NCBI RefSeq assembly: GCF_019266065.1
Contig: NZ_LPNR01000085.1
Coordinates: 1 to 61,750, forward strand
Direction: 5' to 3'
DNA from: Nocardia sp. MH4
GTDB lineage: Bacteria > Actinomycetota > Actinomycetes > Mycobacteriales > Mycobacteriaceae
Length of the DNA: 61,750 nucleotides
In this document: piece by piece, positions 1 through 9,058 of the stretch
Layout: each line of letters opens with the position of its first letter
How positions within the stretch are numbered: the stretch's first letter is position 1
Notes under the pieces: model-generated
Databases searched by the model: none
The model's input: the letters and a program-made list of their open reading frames with translations, nothing else
Told to the model about the DNA's origin: nothing
Position numbers and translations under genes: made by a program

Positions 1-1851
1 GACCTGCACGCCGTGCCGGACGGCGTCCGCGACGTCCTCGGCCGCCGGATCGCCCGGCTGCCCGCGGGCGCGGCCCGCGCCCTGCGCCTGGCCGCCGTCT
101 GGGGCGACGACATCGACTTCGACACCCTGCTCGAGCTGACCGCCGAACCGGAGGACACGCTGATCGACCTGGTCGACACGGTGACCGTCGCCGGACTGGT
201 CCGCATCGCGGACACCGATCGGATCACCTTCGCCCACGCCCTGATCCGCGACGCCGTCTACGGCGACATCCCCACCCTGCGCCGCGCCCGCCTGCACTGG
301 TCGGCCCTGGAACTCCTCGAACGCCGCACCGGCGCGTCCACGGCGGACCTCGAATCCGCTACCGGCACCGTCGACCTCGACGCCATGGCCCACCACGCCA
401 TCGCCGGGGCAGGCACCGCGAACGCCACCCGCGCGCTGCGCTACGTCCTCGCCGCCGCCCGCCGCCGCACCGCCCGTCGCGCCCACCAGGACGCCGAGCC
501 ACTGTGGCGCTCCGCCCTCGAATTGCACACCAGCGCAGGACACGTCGACGCCACGGCACCGCGCGCCGACCGCCTGGCGGCCCTGTCGACCACCTGCGCG
601 CTGATCAACGCCCTCGCCTACGGCGGCAACGACGAACAGGCCCGCATCCTGCGCGTCGAAGCTCTGGCAACGGCGCGCGCCCTCATGCCGAACACCGCTG
701 CCGCGCGCGGCGACGATGCCCGGATCATCGCCACCGATCCCGTCGTCGCCGTCCTCACCTGCTGGCGTGCCCCCACCATCTGGACCAGTCGAGAGCGCGG
801 CCTGCCCGACCCCGGCATGTGGGCGGAGCTGGCCGCCGCGTCGGCGCGCACGACAGCGCCGGACCTGCGGATCCGGCTGCTCGTCAGCACCGCCTTCGAA
901 GTCGTCGGCTTCGACAACCCGCACGCCTTCGCCTGCTCCGCTGAGGCCTTGCGCACGGCGCGCGAGCTCGGTGATCCCGAATTGTTGTGCGCCGCACTCA
1001 ATGCCAGGGCCTTCGTCGCGCTCGGCCCCGACCTGTGGCCGGAGCGCGGCGCCCTGGCCGACGAACTGCTGCGCGTGTCGACCGAGGCGGGGCTGCCGGA
1101 GTACCAGGCGGTCGCGCATTTCCTGCGCTTCCTCGTCGCCTCGGGCGCGGGCCGGCTCGTCGCCGCGCGAGCCGAGATCGCCATGGCACTCGACTGCGCC
1201 GAGGGCGGCCAGCTCGGCCCGCTGCTGGTCGTGTCCACCGCGCACCTGGCTGTGCTCGCCGCGCTGCGCGGCGACTTCGCGACCGCCGAGGCCATCGATG
1301 CCGACCTCAGCGCAAAGATGATCGCGGCAGGTCACGCCAACGGCGCCGAACTGGTCCTGCTCGCCGAGATGATGACCGGCTGGGCGCTGGGCGACCTCGC
1401 GCCCGGCCTGGAGGGTTTCGCCGCGCTGAACGCGGCCGCGCCGCACGCGCTCAGGTCCGCGTACATGCTGGCCCTGCTCGACGCGGGCGAGACCGAGCGG
1501 GCGGCCGCGGTGCTCGACGCGGGCATCCCGGTGCTGCGCGATTACTACTGGTGCGCGATGTCGGTGTTCGAGGCCAGGGTGGTCACCCGGATCGGCACGA
1601 TCGAGGCGGCCCGGCAGCTCTATCAGGATCTGCTGCCGAGGGCAGGCACCATCGCGGGAATGGACTCCGGGTCGGTCGCCTTCGGCCCGGTCGACACCGT
1701 CCTCGCCGAACTGGCCGACCGGCTGGGTGACCACGCCGCCGCGACCGCGCACCGCGCCGCGGCCGAGGACGTGCTCGCCGCCATCGCGACCGAACTGGCC
1801 GCACTCGACGATCTCGGCACCACCGCGGGCGGGCCGTCGGCGACCGCGTAG
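1..1851 (+). CDS. C-terminal part of an AAA-ATPase/TPR transcriptional regulator (5' truncated)
   Basis: The reading frame is open from the first base, so the gene starts upstream of the window. About 616 residues remain. The first ~110 residues look like the winged-helix region that follows the NACHT/AAA ATPase in AfsR/SARP (BTAD) and cyclase-linked regulators: a stretch around VLGRRIARLP, then FAHALIRDAVY, then an arginine-rich helix. The rest is Ala/Leu-rich helical sequence typical of degenerate TPR repeats. No LuxR-type helix-turn-helix is seen at the C-terminus, so any DNA-binding domain would be at the missing N-terminus. The family is inferred from the architecture; target genes are unknown. 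Confidence 0.6.
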   Translation, partial: DLHAVPDGVRDVLGRRIARLPAGAARALRLAAVWGDDIDFDTLLELTAEPEDTLIDLVDTVTVAGLVRIADTDRITFAHALIRDAVYGDIPTLRRARLHWSALELLERRTGASTADLESATGTVDLDAMAHHAIAGAGTANATRALRYVLAAARRRTARRAHQDAEPLWRSALELHTSAGHVDATAPRADRLAALSTTCALINALAYGGNDEQARILRVEALATARALMPNTAAARGDDARIIATDPVVAVLTCWRAPTIWTSRERGLPDPGMWAELAAASARTTAPDLRIRLLVSTAFEVVGFDNPHAFACSAEALRTARELGDPELLCAALNARAFVALGPDLWPERGALADELLRVSTEAGLPEYQAVAHFLRFLVASGAGRLVAARAEIAMALDCAEGGQLGPLLVVSTAHLAVLAALRGDFATAEAIDADLSAKMIAAGHANGAELVLLAEMMTGWALGDLAPGLEGFAALNAAAPHALRSAYMLALLDAGETERAAAVLDAGIPVLRDYYWCAMSVFEARVVTRIGTIEAARQLYQDLLPRAGTIAGMDSGSVAFGPVDTVLAELADRLGDHAAATAHRAAAEDVLAAIATELAALDDLGTTAGGPSATA

Positions 1852-1866
1852 CCCGCCGCCACGGGT

Positions 1867-2517
1867 TCACCCACCGGCCAGCACACGCTCCCGACGGCGG
1901 TATCCGATACCGAACACCGTCAGCATCACCCGCACCGGCAGTCCACCCTCGGCCCTCAGTTCGGCGAGTTCCGTCGGCGCGCAGACCGCGACCATGCGCG
2001 GCAGTTCGAAACTCATCACCGCGCCGCCGCGGGCCGCCGCCTCGACCCGCTCCCACTGCGCGGTGGTCAGGTACTCGGTGATGATCGGGAAGACCGTGCG
2101 CTCCTCGTCGGCGATGTGCTCGTCGAGCACGGTGTGCAGCCGGGTCAGCCGCTCGGCCAGGTCGGCGGCGGCACCCGGGCGGCGGGCGACCAGCTCGGCA
2201 CAGGTCGTCCTGATCTGGGCCAGCGCCGGGTCGAGCTGGGCATGGTCGTCGCTGAGCTCCCTGAGTTCCACCGCGTCGCCCGCGGCGGCGGTCAGCGTCG
2301 GCCAGAGCACCTCGTCCTCGACGCGGTGGTGATGGTGGATGGAGTCGCACAGCAGGCCGAGATAGTCGGCGATCGCGCGGGCCCGCCGCGGCGGACACGG
2401 TATCCGGGTGGCGGCGAGCTCCCCGGTCAGAGCGGCGAACCGGGCGGTATCGGCCAGCATCGCGCGATGGGCCAGGCGCATGCCGAGTAGGTTGGGTGTC
2501 GAGCGTATGTCGGTCAT
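1867..2517 (-). CDS. hemerythrin-like domain protein
   Basis: A 216-residue protein with the His/Glu pattern of hemerythrin HHE four-helix bundles: HHHHRVEDEVLWP near residues 60-72, HAQLDP in the next helix, and HTVLDEHIADEERTVFP near 125-140. Such proteins bind a di-iron centre and act in O2, NO or peroxide sensing or storage. I chose the ATG at 2517; an upstream in-frame extension to 2646 reads as non-coding, Cys/Lys-poor leader sequence. It is convergent with the regulator at 1-1851 and divergent from icd. The physiological role cannot be read from the context. Confidence 0.75.
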   Translation of the reverse strand: MTDIRSTPNLLGMRLAHRAMLADTARFAALTGELAATRIPCPPRRARAIADYLGLLCDSIHHHHRVEDEVLWPTLTAAAGDAVELRELSDDHAQLDPALAQIRTTCAELVARRPGAAADLAERLTRLHTVLDEHIADEERTVFPIITEYLTTAQWERVEAAARGGAVMSFELPRMVAVCAPTELAELRAEGGLPVRVMLTVFGIGYRRRERVLAGG

Positions 2518-2652
2518 GACCCGACAGTGCCCTCGGTCACTTGCGACCCGTTTGCCGTCCGCTGCGCCGGCGGAGTCCCGCACAGCGGGCCCTCCCATCG
2601 CGGTGAGGTAGGGGGCAGCAGTACGCTCGTCTTGTTTGCACCACACGTCCCG

Positions 2653-2681
2653 CAGACAACGCGGGGCATATACGTTGTCTG
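2653..2681. promoter_or_regulatory. 9-bp inverted repeat upstream of icd
   Basis: A perfect inverted repeat, CAGACAACG, 11 nt, CGTTGTCTG, lies 82 nt before the icd start. The spacer contains CATATA, the most -10-like AT-rich word in this intergenic region. It could be an operator on the icd promoter or a hairpin in the 5' leader. It does not match the GlxR/CRP (TGTGA-N6-TCACA) pattern. Confidence 0.45.
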
Positions 2682-2762
2682 TTGGAACAGCTGGGGTCCG
2701 CTCACAAGCGTGTTCGCCTGGCCGTGCAATGAGGGCACCATCCTAGGAGGACACGAAGATCC

Positions 2763-3980
2763 ATGTCCAAGATCAAGGTTGAAGGTACCGTCGTAGAACT
2801 CGACGGCGACGAGATGACCCGGATCATCTGGCAGTTCATCAAGGACAAGCTGATCCACCCGTATCTCGACGTGAACCTCGAGTACTACGACCTCGGCATC
2901 GAGTACCGCGACAAGACAGACGACCAGGTCACCGTCGATGCCGCGAACGCCATCAAGAAGTACGGCGTCGGCGTGAAGTGCGCCACCATCACCCCCGACG
3001 AAGCGCGGGTGAAGGAGTTCGGCCTCAAGAAGATGTGGCGCTCGCCCAACGGCACCATCCGTAACATTCTGGGTGGCACCATCTTCCGCGCGCCGATCAT
3101 CATCTCCAACGTGCCCCGCCTGGTGCCCGGCTGGACCAAGCCGATCATCATCGGCCGCCACGCGTTCGGCGACCAGTACCGCGCCACCGACTTCAAGGTC
3201 TACGAGGCGGGCACCGTCACGCTGACCTTCACCCCGGAGGACGGCAGCGAGCCGATCGTGCACGAGGTCGTGAAGATGCCCGAGGACGGCGGCGTCGTCA
3301 TGGGCATGTACAACTTCAAGAAGTCCATCGAGGACTTCGCGCGGGCCTCGTTCAACTACGGCCTGCAGCAGAACTACCCGGTGTACCTCTCCACGAAGAA
3401 CACCATCCTCAAGGCCTACGACGGCATGTTCAAGGACACCTTCCAGGAAGTCTTCGACGCCGAGTTCAAGGCCGAGTTCGACGCGGCGGGCCTGACCTAC
3501 GAGCACCGCCTGATCGACGACATGGTCGCCTCCTCCATGAAGTGGGAGGGCGGCTACGTCTGGGCCTGCAAGAACTACGACGGCGACGTGCAGTCCGACA
3601 CCGTGGCGCAGGGCTTCGGCTCGCTGGGCCTGATGACCTCGGTGCTGCTCACCCCGGACGGCAAGACCTGTGAGGCCGAGGCCGCGCACGGCACCGTCAC
3701 CCGGCACTACCGCCAGCACCAGCAGGGCAAGCCGACCTCGACCAACCCGATCGCGTCGATCTTCGCCTGGACCCGTGGCCTGGAGCACCGGGGCAAGCTG
3801 GACAACACCCCCGAGGTGATCGGCTTCGCGCAGGCGCTCGAGGACGTCGTCATCAAGACGGTCGAAGGCGGGCAGATGACCAAGGACCTGGCGCTGCTCG
3901 TCGGCGGCGACCAGGGCTACCTGAGCACCGAGGAGTTCCTGGGTGCGCTGGACGTGAACCTCGCTCGCGCCCTGAAGTGA
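2763..3980 (+). CDS. icd: NADP-dependent isocitrate dehydrogenase (eukaryote-type)
   Basis: Oxidatively decarboxylates isocitrate to 2-oxoglutarate with NADP in the TCA cycle. The 405-residue dimeric form is homologous to human IDH1/IDH2 rather than to the E. coli or monomeric types. The substrate loop SPNGTIRN at 94-101 puts Arg100 in place, with Arg109 in the IFRAP segment and Arg132 in [10 protein letters not shown], all at the same numbers as in human IDH1. The divalent metal motif RLIDDM is also present. The start is fixed by AGGAGG at 2745-2750, 12 nt ahead of the ATG, slightly further than usual. A strong terminator follows at 4031. Monocistronic. Confidence 0.96.
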   Translation: MSKIKVEGTVVELDGDEMTRIIWQFIKDKLIHPYLDVNLEYYDLGIEYRDKTDDQVTVDAANAIKKYGVGVKCATITPDEARVKEFGLKKMWRSPNGTIRNILGGTIFRAPIIISNVPRLVPGWTKPIIIGRHAFGDQYRATDFKVYEAGTVTLTFTPEDGSEPIVHEVVKMPEDGGVVMGMYNFKKSIEDFARASFNYGLQQNYPVYLSTKNTILKAYDGMFKDTFQEVFDAEFKAEFDAAGLTYEHRLIDDMVASSMKWEGGYVWACKNYDGDVQSDTVAQGFGSLGLMTSVLLTPDGKTCEAEAAHGTVTRHYRQHQQGKPTSTNPIASIFAWTRGLEHRGKLDNTPEVIGFAQALEDVVIKTVEGGQMTKDLALLVGGDQGYLSTEEFLGALDVNLARALK

Positions 3981-4030
3981 GATAGAGCTGGGGCGCCGCG
4001 TCGAACCGCGGCACCCGCACCGCTGGGCAA

Positions 4031-4063
4031 GGCGCCCGCATCGGACCCGATGCGGGCGCCTTT
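4031..4063 (+). terminator. Rho-independent terminator of icd
   Basis: A 14-bp perfect self-complementary stem (GGCGCCCGCATCGG pairing with CCGATGCGGGCGCC) with a minimal loop, followed by TTT, 50 nt after the icd stop. Confidence 0.85.
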
Positions 4064-4131
4064 CTCGTCGCCGGGCATCGGGGTGGGATAACTCACCCTC
4101 GCCCCGGGTAGCGATCGGGAAGCGGGGCCCG

Positions 4132-5361
4132 TTGCATGGAGGCGTGACTTCTTCCCTCTCCGCCTCCGGTCTCGTCGAGACGCCACGCACGAACTGGCAT
4201 GTCCCGGCGATGCTCGCGCTGGCGCTGGGAGGGTTCGGCATCGGCACCACCGAGTTCGTGACGATGGGTCTGCTGCCCGATATCGCGGCCGACTTCGACA
4301 TCTCCGAGCCGACGGCCGGGCACGCGGTGTCGGCGTACGCGCTGGGCGTCGTCGTCGGCGCGCCGCTGATCGCCGCGCTGTGCGCCCGGGTGCCGCGCAA
4401 GAAACTGCTCATCGCGTTGATGGCCGCGTTCACCGTCGGCAATGCCGCGACGGTGCTGGCCCCGACCTTCGGCACGCTGGTGGCGGCCCGGTTCGTCTCC
4501 GGTCTGCCGCACGGCGCCTACTTCGGTGTCGCCTCGCTGGCCGCGGCTACGCTCGCCCCGGTCGGGCAGCGGGCCAAGGCGGTGGCCGCGGTGATGCTGG
4601 GGCTGAGCGTGGCGAATGTGATCGGGGTGCCGGGCGCGACCTGGCTGGGCCAGCATCTGGGCTGGCGGGACGCCTATGTCGTGGTCGCGGTGATCGGGGT
4701 CGCGACGGTAGCGGCGCTGTGGCGGTTCGTGCCGAGCCTGAGCGGTATGAAGATCACCAACCCGATGACCGAACTCGGCGCGCTGCGCCGCCCGCAGGTG
4801 CTGCTCACCCTGGCCGTGGGCGCGATCGGCTTCGGCGGCATGTTCGCCGTCTACACCTACATCGCCACCACCATGACCGACGTCGCGGGCATGCCGATCG
4901 GCGCGGTCCCGATCGTGCTGGCCCTGTTCGGCCTCGGCATGATCACGGGCAACGTCCTCGGCGGCATCCTGGCCGACCGGGGCGTGGACCGCTCGATCCT
5001 CGTCGGCATGATCGCGATGGTGATCATCCTGGCCGGCTTCGTTGCGGCCGCGCACAACCCGATCACCGCCTCGATCGGCGCGTTCCTGGTCGGCGCGTCC
5101 GGCGCCGCCCTGGCCCCCGGCCTGCAAACCCGCCTGATGGACGTCGCCGCCGACGCCCAGACCCTCGCCGCCGCCCTCAACCACGCCGCCCTCAACATCG
5201 CCAACGCGGCGGGCGCCTGGCTGGGCGGGCTGGTCATCGCCGCCGGTCTCGGCTACACCGCCCCCGCCGCCGTCGGCGCCCTCCTGGCGATCCTCGGCGT
5301 CGGCCTGTTCACCGTCACCGTCTGGGCCGCCCGGCGCCGCGCGCCGGACACCGCCGGCTGA
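4132..5361 (+). CDS. MFS transporter, DHA1-type (AraJ/Cmx-like exporter)
   Basis: A 409-residue, 12-segment major facilitator. Residues ~25-55 (FGIGTTEFVTMGLLPDIA) are the first membrane helix plus the motif of the arabinose/chloramphenicol exporter subfamily (AraJ, Cmx). The loop 2-3 signature is present in degenerate form near LCARVPRKKLL. Start is uncertain: TTG 4132 gives the longest form with a purine-rich AGCGGGG region ahead of it; GTG 4144 lies immediately after GGAGG and is too close to it. The substrate is unknown, probably a drug or sugar. Not in an operon. Confidence 0.85.
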   Translation: MHGGVTSSLSASGLVETPRTNWHVPAMLALALGGFGIGTTEFVTMGLLPDIAADFDISEPTAGHAVSAYALGVVVGAPLIAALCARVPRKKLLIALMAAFTVGNAATVLAPTFGTLVAARFVSGLPHGAYFGVASLAAATLAPVGQRAKAVAAVMLGLSVANVIGVPGATWLGQHLGWRDAYVVVAVIGVATVAALWRFVPSLSGMKITNPMTELGALRRPQVLLTLAVGAIGFGGMFAVYTYIATTMTDVAGMPIGAVPIVLALFGLGMITGNVLGGILADRGVDRSILVGMIAMVIILAGFVAAAHNPITASIGAFLVGASGAALAPGLQTRLMDVAADAQTLAAALNHAALNIANAAGAWLGGLVIAAGLGYTAPAAVGALLAILGVGLFTVTVWAARRRAPDTAG

Positions 5362-5389
5362 CCCCGCTGTCGTGCGTTCCGCCGGAGCG

Positions 5390-5905
5390 TCACAGCTCGG
5401 ACCATGCGACTGCGGACCATGGCGGGATTCGTCCAGCCAGCAGCTGGAGGTGGAAGTCGGGGCCGTCATGTGTCCGGTCCCGCTCGGGATCGGTGAGCTG
5501 ACTGATGGTGCAGATGTAGTCGCCGTTCGGGAGTTCGACGCTGGACCCGTAGATCTCCTTGTCGTCGTCCACGGCGGAGTCGGCGAACTGGGCGGCCATG
5601 GTGACCGTGTCCAAATTGGCGACGACCAGCTCACCGCCCGTCACGGTGATGGGGCCGGCGATCTGCCTGATGATCGGCAGCCGCGGATCTACCGGCGAGT
5701 CCGAGAGGTCGATTTGCCATTGCTCCTCGCCGCCGGTTCCCCAGAGCAGCATCGTCCGCTGCCGGATCTGCGATTCGACGCGCTCGAACAGTAGCTCCAA
5801 GGTCCAGTCTTCGCCCACGAACGACGTGTACGCGTGTGGGTCGACAAGACCGAGATATCCCGAGTCATCGGTCATTTCGTCGATCCGATGCCGAAGCTGT
5901 GCCAT
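5390..5905 (-). CDS. hypothetical protein
   Basis: A 171-residue soluble acidic protein I do not recognise. The start at ATG 5905 is supported by GGAGGA with 7-nt spacing; the longer frame to 5995 has no ribosome binding site. It has no signal peptide or membrane helix. Sequence features are a Trp/Phe-containing core (GEDWTLELLFE), WGTGGEEQWQIDL, and a C-terminal segment rich in Asp/His/Pro ending WSAVAWSEL. Coding is supported by codon-position GC bias and the ribosome binding site. It is convergent with the MFS gene and divergent from the RidA gene. No function is proposed. Confidence 0.65.
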   Translation of the reverse strand: MAQLRHRIDEMTDDSGYLGLVDPHAYTSFVGEDWTLELLFERVESQIRQRTMLLWGTGGEEQWQIDLSDSPVDPRLPIIRQIAGPITVTGGELVVANLDTVTMAAQFADSAVDDDKEIYGSSVELPNGDYICTISQLTDPERDRTHDGPDFHLQLLAGRIPPWSAVAWSEL

Positions 5906-6102
5906 GCAGGAGTCCTCCCCGGTTTGCTCACCGAACCCTACAAGCACGGAGGCCGGTCGGGCACCGAGCCCGCTGCAACGCGACAACCTGTGCACCGACC
6001 CCTGCCCGCGCCCGATCCACCGGCTGAACGCCCGGAAATGTCACACTCGGGCGCGCCGCGTCGTCTCCTCTGCGCAGGACCATCGGCAACAGGAGAGGTG
6101 TC

Positions 6103-6498
6103 ATGTCAGTAGTGATCAGCAACCCGTCCGAACTGCACGATCCGACCGGGTTCGGGTACAGCCACGTCGCGCGGGTGACGGGCGAACTGGTCGTCATCGC
6201 GGGGCAGTACGACTCCGATGCCGAAGGGCACACGACCAGTACCGATTTCGGCGAGCAGGTGGATCGGGCGTTCGCGAATCTGGGCGTCGCGCTGCGGTCG
6301 GCGGGGGCGGACTACGCCGATGTCGCGCAGTTGCGCACGTTCGTCGTCGACCACGATGTGGAGAAGCTGACGGTGCTCGGCGCCAAGATCGCCGAGATCT
6401 GGGGTGACCGGCCGCCCGCGCAGACCCTGCTCGGGGTCGCCGCGCTGGCCCTGCCGGGCATGCTGTTCGAGGTGGACGCGCTCGCGGCGCTGGGCTGA
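6103..6498 (+). CDS. RidA (YjgF/YER057c/UK114) family protein
   Basis: A 131-residue protein of the Rid family, whose archetype RidA hydrolyses reactive enamine/imine intermediates such as 2-aminoacrylate. The fold signatures are VIAGQ at 31-35, FGEQVDRAFANLGVALRSAGADYADVAQLRTFVVD spread over 49-83, and LPGMLFEVDALAAL at the C-terminus. The residue that is the catalytic Arg in RidA (usually in P-A-R) is Gln107 here (DRPPAQTLL), so imine deaminase activity is doubtful and another Rid subfamily is likely. AGGAGAG gives a good ribosome binding site. A bidirectional hairpin ends it at 6505. Confidence 0.85.
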   Translation: MSVVISNPSELHDPTGFGYSHVARVTGELVVIAGQYDSDAEGHTTSTDFGEQVDRAFANLGVALRSAGADYADVAQLRTFVVDHDVEKLTVLGAKIAEIWGDRPPAQTLLGVAALALPGMLFEVDALAALG

Positions 6499-6504
6499 GG
6501 TGAC

Positions 6505-6540
6505 CGCGCACTCGCCGACCGCCCCGGCGGCGAGTGCGCG
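6505..6540. terminator. bidirectional hairpin terminator
   Basis: 13-bp perfect arms (6505-6517 and 6528-6540) with a 10-nt loop, lying between the stops of the convergent RidA gene and small secreted protein gene. No T-tract. Confidence 0.75.
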
Positions 6541-6554
6541 ACGGACCGCCGCGG

Positions 6555-6782
6555 CTAGGCGGGCGGGTTGCAGGAGTACGCCGAGCCGCACTGCAGCTGG
6601 CGCAGGAACGAGCCGAACTCGTCGAGGAAGGCACTACCCGTGGACGCACCGCCCGGGGCGGGTTCGCCGGGGGCGACGACGGGGGCGGGGGTCAGCGGAG
6701 CGGCCGTGGCCGGACCCGCGGCGAGGACCGCTCCGAAAGCCAGCGCCGCGATGCCTGCGCCGAGCAGCTTGGTGAACGCCAT
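6555..6782 (-). CDS. small secreted protein of unknown function
   Basis: A 75-residue preprotein. Residues 1-~28 form a classical Sec signal peptide (MAFTKLLG basic start, hydrophobic core, cleavage after ATA). The mature ~47-residue peptide is Pro/Ala/Gly-rich at first and ends with a small domain containing two cysteines (QLQCGSAYSCNPPA) that may form a disulphide. ATG 6782 follows AAAGGA at 7-nt spacing. It is divergent from the TetR gene, whose operator lies in the shared intergenic region, so it may be that regulator's target. A distantly similar secreted peptide is encoded at 24228. Confidence 0.75.
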   Translation of the reverse strand: MAFTKLLGAGIAALAFGAVLAAGPATAAPLTPAPVVAPGEPAPGGASTGSAFLDEFGSFLRQLQCGSAYSCNPPA

Positions 6783-6840
6783 GGTGAATCCTTTGTTCAA
6801 CTGTGTGACCGTGAAGGGCGGCTCGAAGTGTTGCATACGT

Positions 6841-6878
6841 GACCGATCGGTCGCAATAGGCGTTGGTATGCTCGGAAA
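6841..6878 (+). promoter_or_regulatory. leaderless promoter of the TetR gene with 12-bp palindromic operator
   Basis: GACCGATCGGTC (6841-6852) is a perfect palindrome of the type bound by TetR-family dimers. The -10 hexamer TATGCT lies at 6867-6872, exactly 6 nt before the GTG start at 6879, the spacing of a leaderless transcript. The palindrome therefore covers the -35 region, which predicts autorepression, and it lies 59 nt from the divergent secreted-protein gene. Confidence 0.65.
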
Positions 6879-7460
6879 GTGGCGCGTACCAAAGAATTCG
6901 ACCCCGACGTGGTGCTGGACCGCGCGCTGGATCTGTTCTGGCAGCGCGGCTACGAGACCACGTCGATCGCGGATCTGATCGAGCATCTCGGGATCGCCAG
7001 GGGCTGTATCTACGCGACCTTCGGCAGCAAGCACGAACTGTTCATGCAGGCGCTGCAACGGCACCTGGAGATCGTCGACGCGCGGATCACCGCGGAATTG
7101 GCCCGGCCCGGCCCGGCGCTGCCCGCGATCAGAGGGCTGATCGATCGGTTCGTGACCGAGTCCTGCGCGGCGGACAGATTCCTCGGTTGCCTGGTGACGA
7201 CCGCCGCGGTCGAGCTCGCCGCGCGCGACGCCGAGGTCGCGCGGCTGGTCGAATCCAGCTGGGCCCGTACGGAGACGGCGCTGTTCTCCGCCCTCTCGCG
7301 CGCCCGCGCGCAGGAAGAACTGCCGCCCGACGCCGATACCCGCGCCATGGCCCGCTTCCTGCTCGTCTTCTTCCAGGGCGTCTGGGTGCTCGAACGCGCG
7401 CCCAATTCCGCCACCCGCCTGCGCGACGCGGGCCGGGTGGCCGCGTCGATCCTGGGCTGA
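6879..7460 (+). CDS. TetR/AcrR family regulator
   Basis: A 193-residue one-component regulator. The N-terminal helix-turn-helix is at about residues 26-48 (TTSIADLIEHLGIARGCIYATFGSKHELF), followed by an all-helical ligand and dimer domain. GTG 6879 is chosen because a TATGCT -10 lies 6 nt upstream and no ribosome binding site is seen. Likely autoregulated through the palindrome at 6841-6852 and possibly controlling the divergent small secreted protein. Convergent with glpK1; the intergenic stretch holds CGATCGGTC (7480-7488 region), a half-match to the same operator. The ligand is unknown. Confidence 0.88.
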   Translation: MARTKEFDPDVVLDRALDLFWQRGYETTSIADLIEHLGIARGCIYATFGSKHELFMQALQRHLEIVDARITAELARPGPALPAIRGLIDRFVTESCAADRFLGCLVTTAAVELAARDAEVARLVESSWARTETALFSALSRARAQEELPPDADTRAMARFLLVFFQGVWVLERAPNSATRLRDAGRVAASILG

Positions 7461-7485
7461 GTTCGGTCCTTTCAGGAACGATCGG

Positions 7486-8997
7486 TCAAGTTTGTGAGCT
7501 ACCGGCGGCGCCCGCAGGCCGCGCCCAGCCGACGCTGAGCTGCACCGCCCGCTGCCACCGCTCGTACTCCTCGTCGCGGACGGCGCGGTCGGCCTGGGGC
7601 ACCCATTGCGCCGCCACCCGCCAATTGCTCCGCAGCCCTTGCAGATCCGGCCAGTACCCCACGGCCAGGCCGGCCGCGTAGGCCGCGCCGAGCGAGACCG
7701 TCTCGGTCACCAGCGGACGCATCACCGCGACGCCGAGCACGTCGGCGATGATCTGCATGAGCAGATTGTTCGCGGCCATCCCGCCCGCGACCCGCAGCGA
7801 TCGGGCCCGCAATCCGGCATCGGCGTTCATCGCCTCGACCACATCGCGGGTCTGCCAGGCGGTGGCCTCCAGCACCGCCCGCGCCAGGTGCCCCTTGGTG
7901 ACGTAGGAGGTGAGCCCGATCAGCAAGCCCCTGGCATCGCTGCGCCAATGCGGTGCGTAGAGCCCGGAGAAGGCGGGGACCAGATAGCAGCCGCCGTTGT
8001 CGTCGACGGTGCTCGCCAGGGTCTCGATCTCGGGTGCGGTGGCGATCAGACCGACGATGTCGCGCAACCACTGCACCAGCGACCCGGTGACCGCGATGGG
8101 GCCCTCCAGCGCGTACACCGGGTCGGGACCCACCTGGTAGCCGATGGTGGTGAGCAGTCCGTGTTCGGATCGGATCAGGTCGGTGCCGGTGTTCATCATC
8201 AGGAATCCACCGGTGCCGTAGGTGCATTCGGTCTCGCCGGGAGCGAAGCAGGTCTGGCCGAAGAGCGCGGCGTGCTGGTCGCCGAGGGCCGCGCCGATCC
8301 GGACGCCGGGGGCGACCGTGCGCGCGATCCCGAAATCGCCGGTGGACGGCTCGATCCGGGGGAGCATCGCGCGCGGAATGTCGAAGAACCGCAGCAGTTC
8401 CTCGTCCCACTGCCGGGTGGCCAGATTCATCAGCAGGGTGCGGCCCGCGTTGGTGACATCGGTGACGTGCGCGCCGGTGAGATTCCAGATCAGCCAGGAC
8501 TCCATGGTCCCGAACAGCACCTCGCCGCGTTCGGCGCGGGCCCGCAGCCCGTCGACGTGGTCGAGCAGCCAGCGCAGCCGGGGTGCGGCGAAATAGGTCG
8601 CCAGCGGCAACCCGCTCAGCTCCGTGATCCGGTGCGCGCCCGGCGTTTCCCGGAACCGCTCGACGAGTTCCTCGGTACGGATGTCCTGCCAGACGATGGC
8701 AGGCCGCACCGGCACCCCGGTCGCGCGATCCCACACCACGGTGGTCTCGCGCTGGTTGGCGATCCCGATGGCGGCCACCTGCTCGACGGTGATCCCGGCA
8801 TCGCGCAGCGCCGCGGGCACGATCCGCTCGACCGTGCGCCAGATCTCCAGCGCGTCCTGCTCGACCCAGCCCGAGCGCGGATAGCGCTGGCGGTGGGTCC
8901 GCTGGGCCAGGCCGGCCAGCCTGGCGTGACGATCGAACACGATGCAGCGGGTGGAGGTGGTGCCCTGATCCAGGGCGAGGACATACCGGGGCGTCAC
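7486..8997 (-). CDS. glpK: glycerol kinase (first paralogue)
   Basis: A 503-residue FGGY-family kinase that phosphorylates glycerol to sn-glycerol 3-phosphate with ATP. The N-terminal phosphate loop is [10 protein letters not shown] (8-17), the glycerol-binding Arg-Glu is in NQRETTVVW (~81-89), the catalytic Asp is in LGDQHAALFGQ (~240), and GTGGFLMMNTG is the ATP-binding turn. GTG 8997 follows GGGAGA. It lies 61 nt downstream of iclR on the same strand, so the two probably form an operon. A second, fuller glpK sits at 9930. The two differ in the substrate-pocket segment (ATYFAAPRL here, APYFSGGKL there), so this copy may have a different affinity or polyol preference. Confidence 0.9.
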   Translation of the reverse strand: MTPRYVLALDQGTTSTRCIVFDRHARLAGLAQRTHRQRYPRSGWVEQDALEIWRTVERIVPAALRDAGITVEQVAAIGIANQRETTVVWDRATGVPVRPAIVWQDIRTEELVERFRETPGAHRITELSGLPLATYFAAPRLRWLLDHVDGLRARAERGEVLFGTMESWLIWNLTGAHVTDVTNAGRTLLMNLATRQWDEELLRFFDIPRAMLPRIEPSTGDFGIARTVAPGVRIGAALGDQHAALFGQTCFAPGETECTYGTGGFLMMNTGTDLIRSEHGLLTTIGYQVGPDPVYALEGPIAVTGSLVQWLRDIVGLIATAPEIETLASTVDDNGGCYLVPAFSGLYAPHWRSDARGLLIGLTSYVTKGHLARAVLEATAWQTRDVVEAMNADAGLRARSLRVAGGMAANNLLMQIIADVLGVAVMRPLVTETVSLGAAYAAGLAVGYWPDLQGLRSNWRVAAQWVPQADRAVRDEEYERWQRAVQLSVGWARPAGAAGSSQT

Positions 8998-9058
8998 CGG
9001 ATTCTCCCGTTCGTCACGCGGCGCCGCGGTCGTGCGGGGCGCGGCTGGGTGGCCCGGA

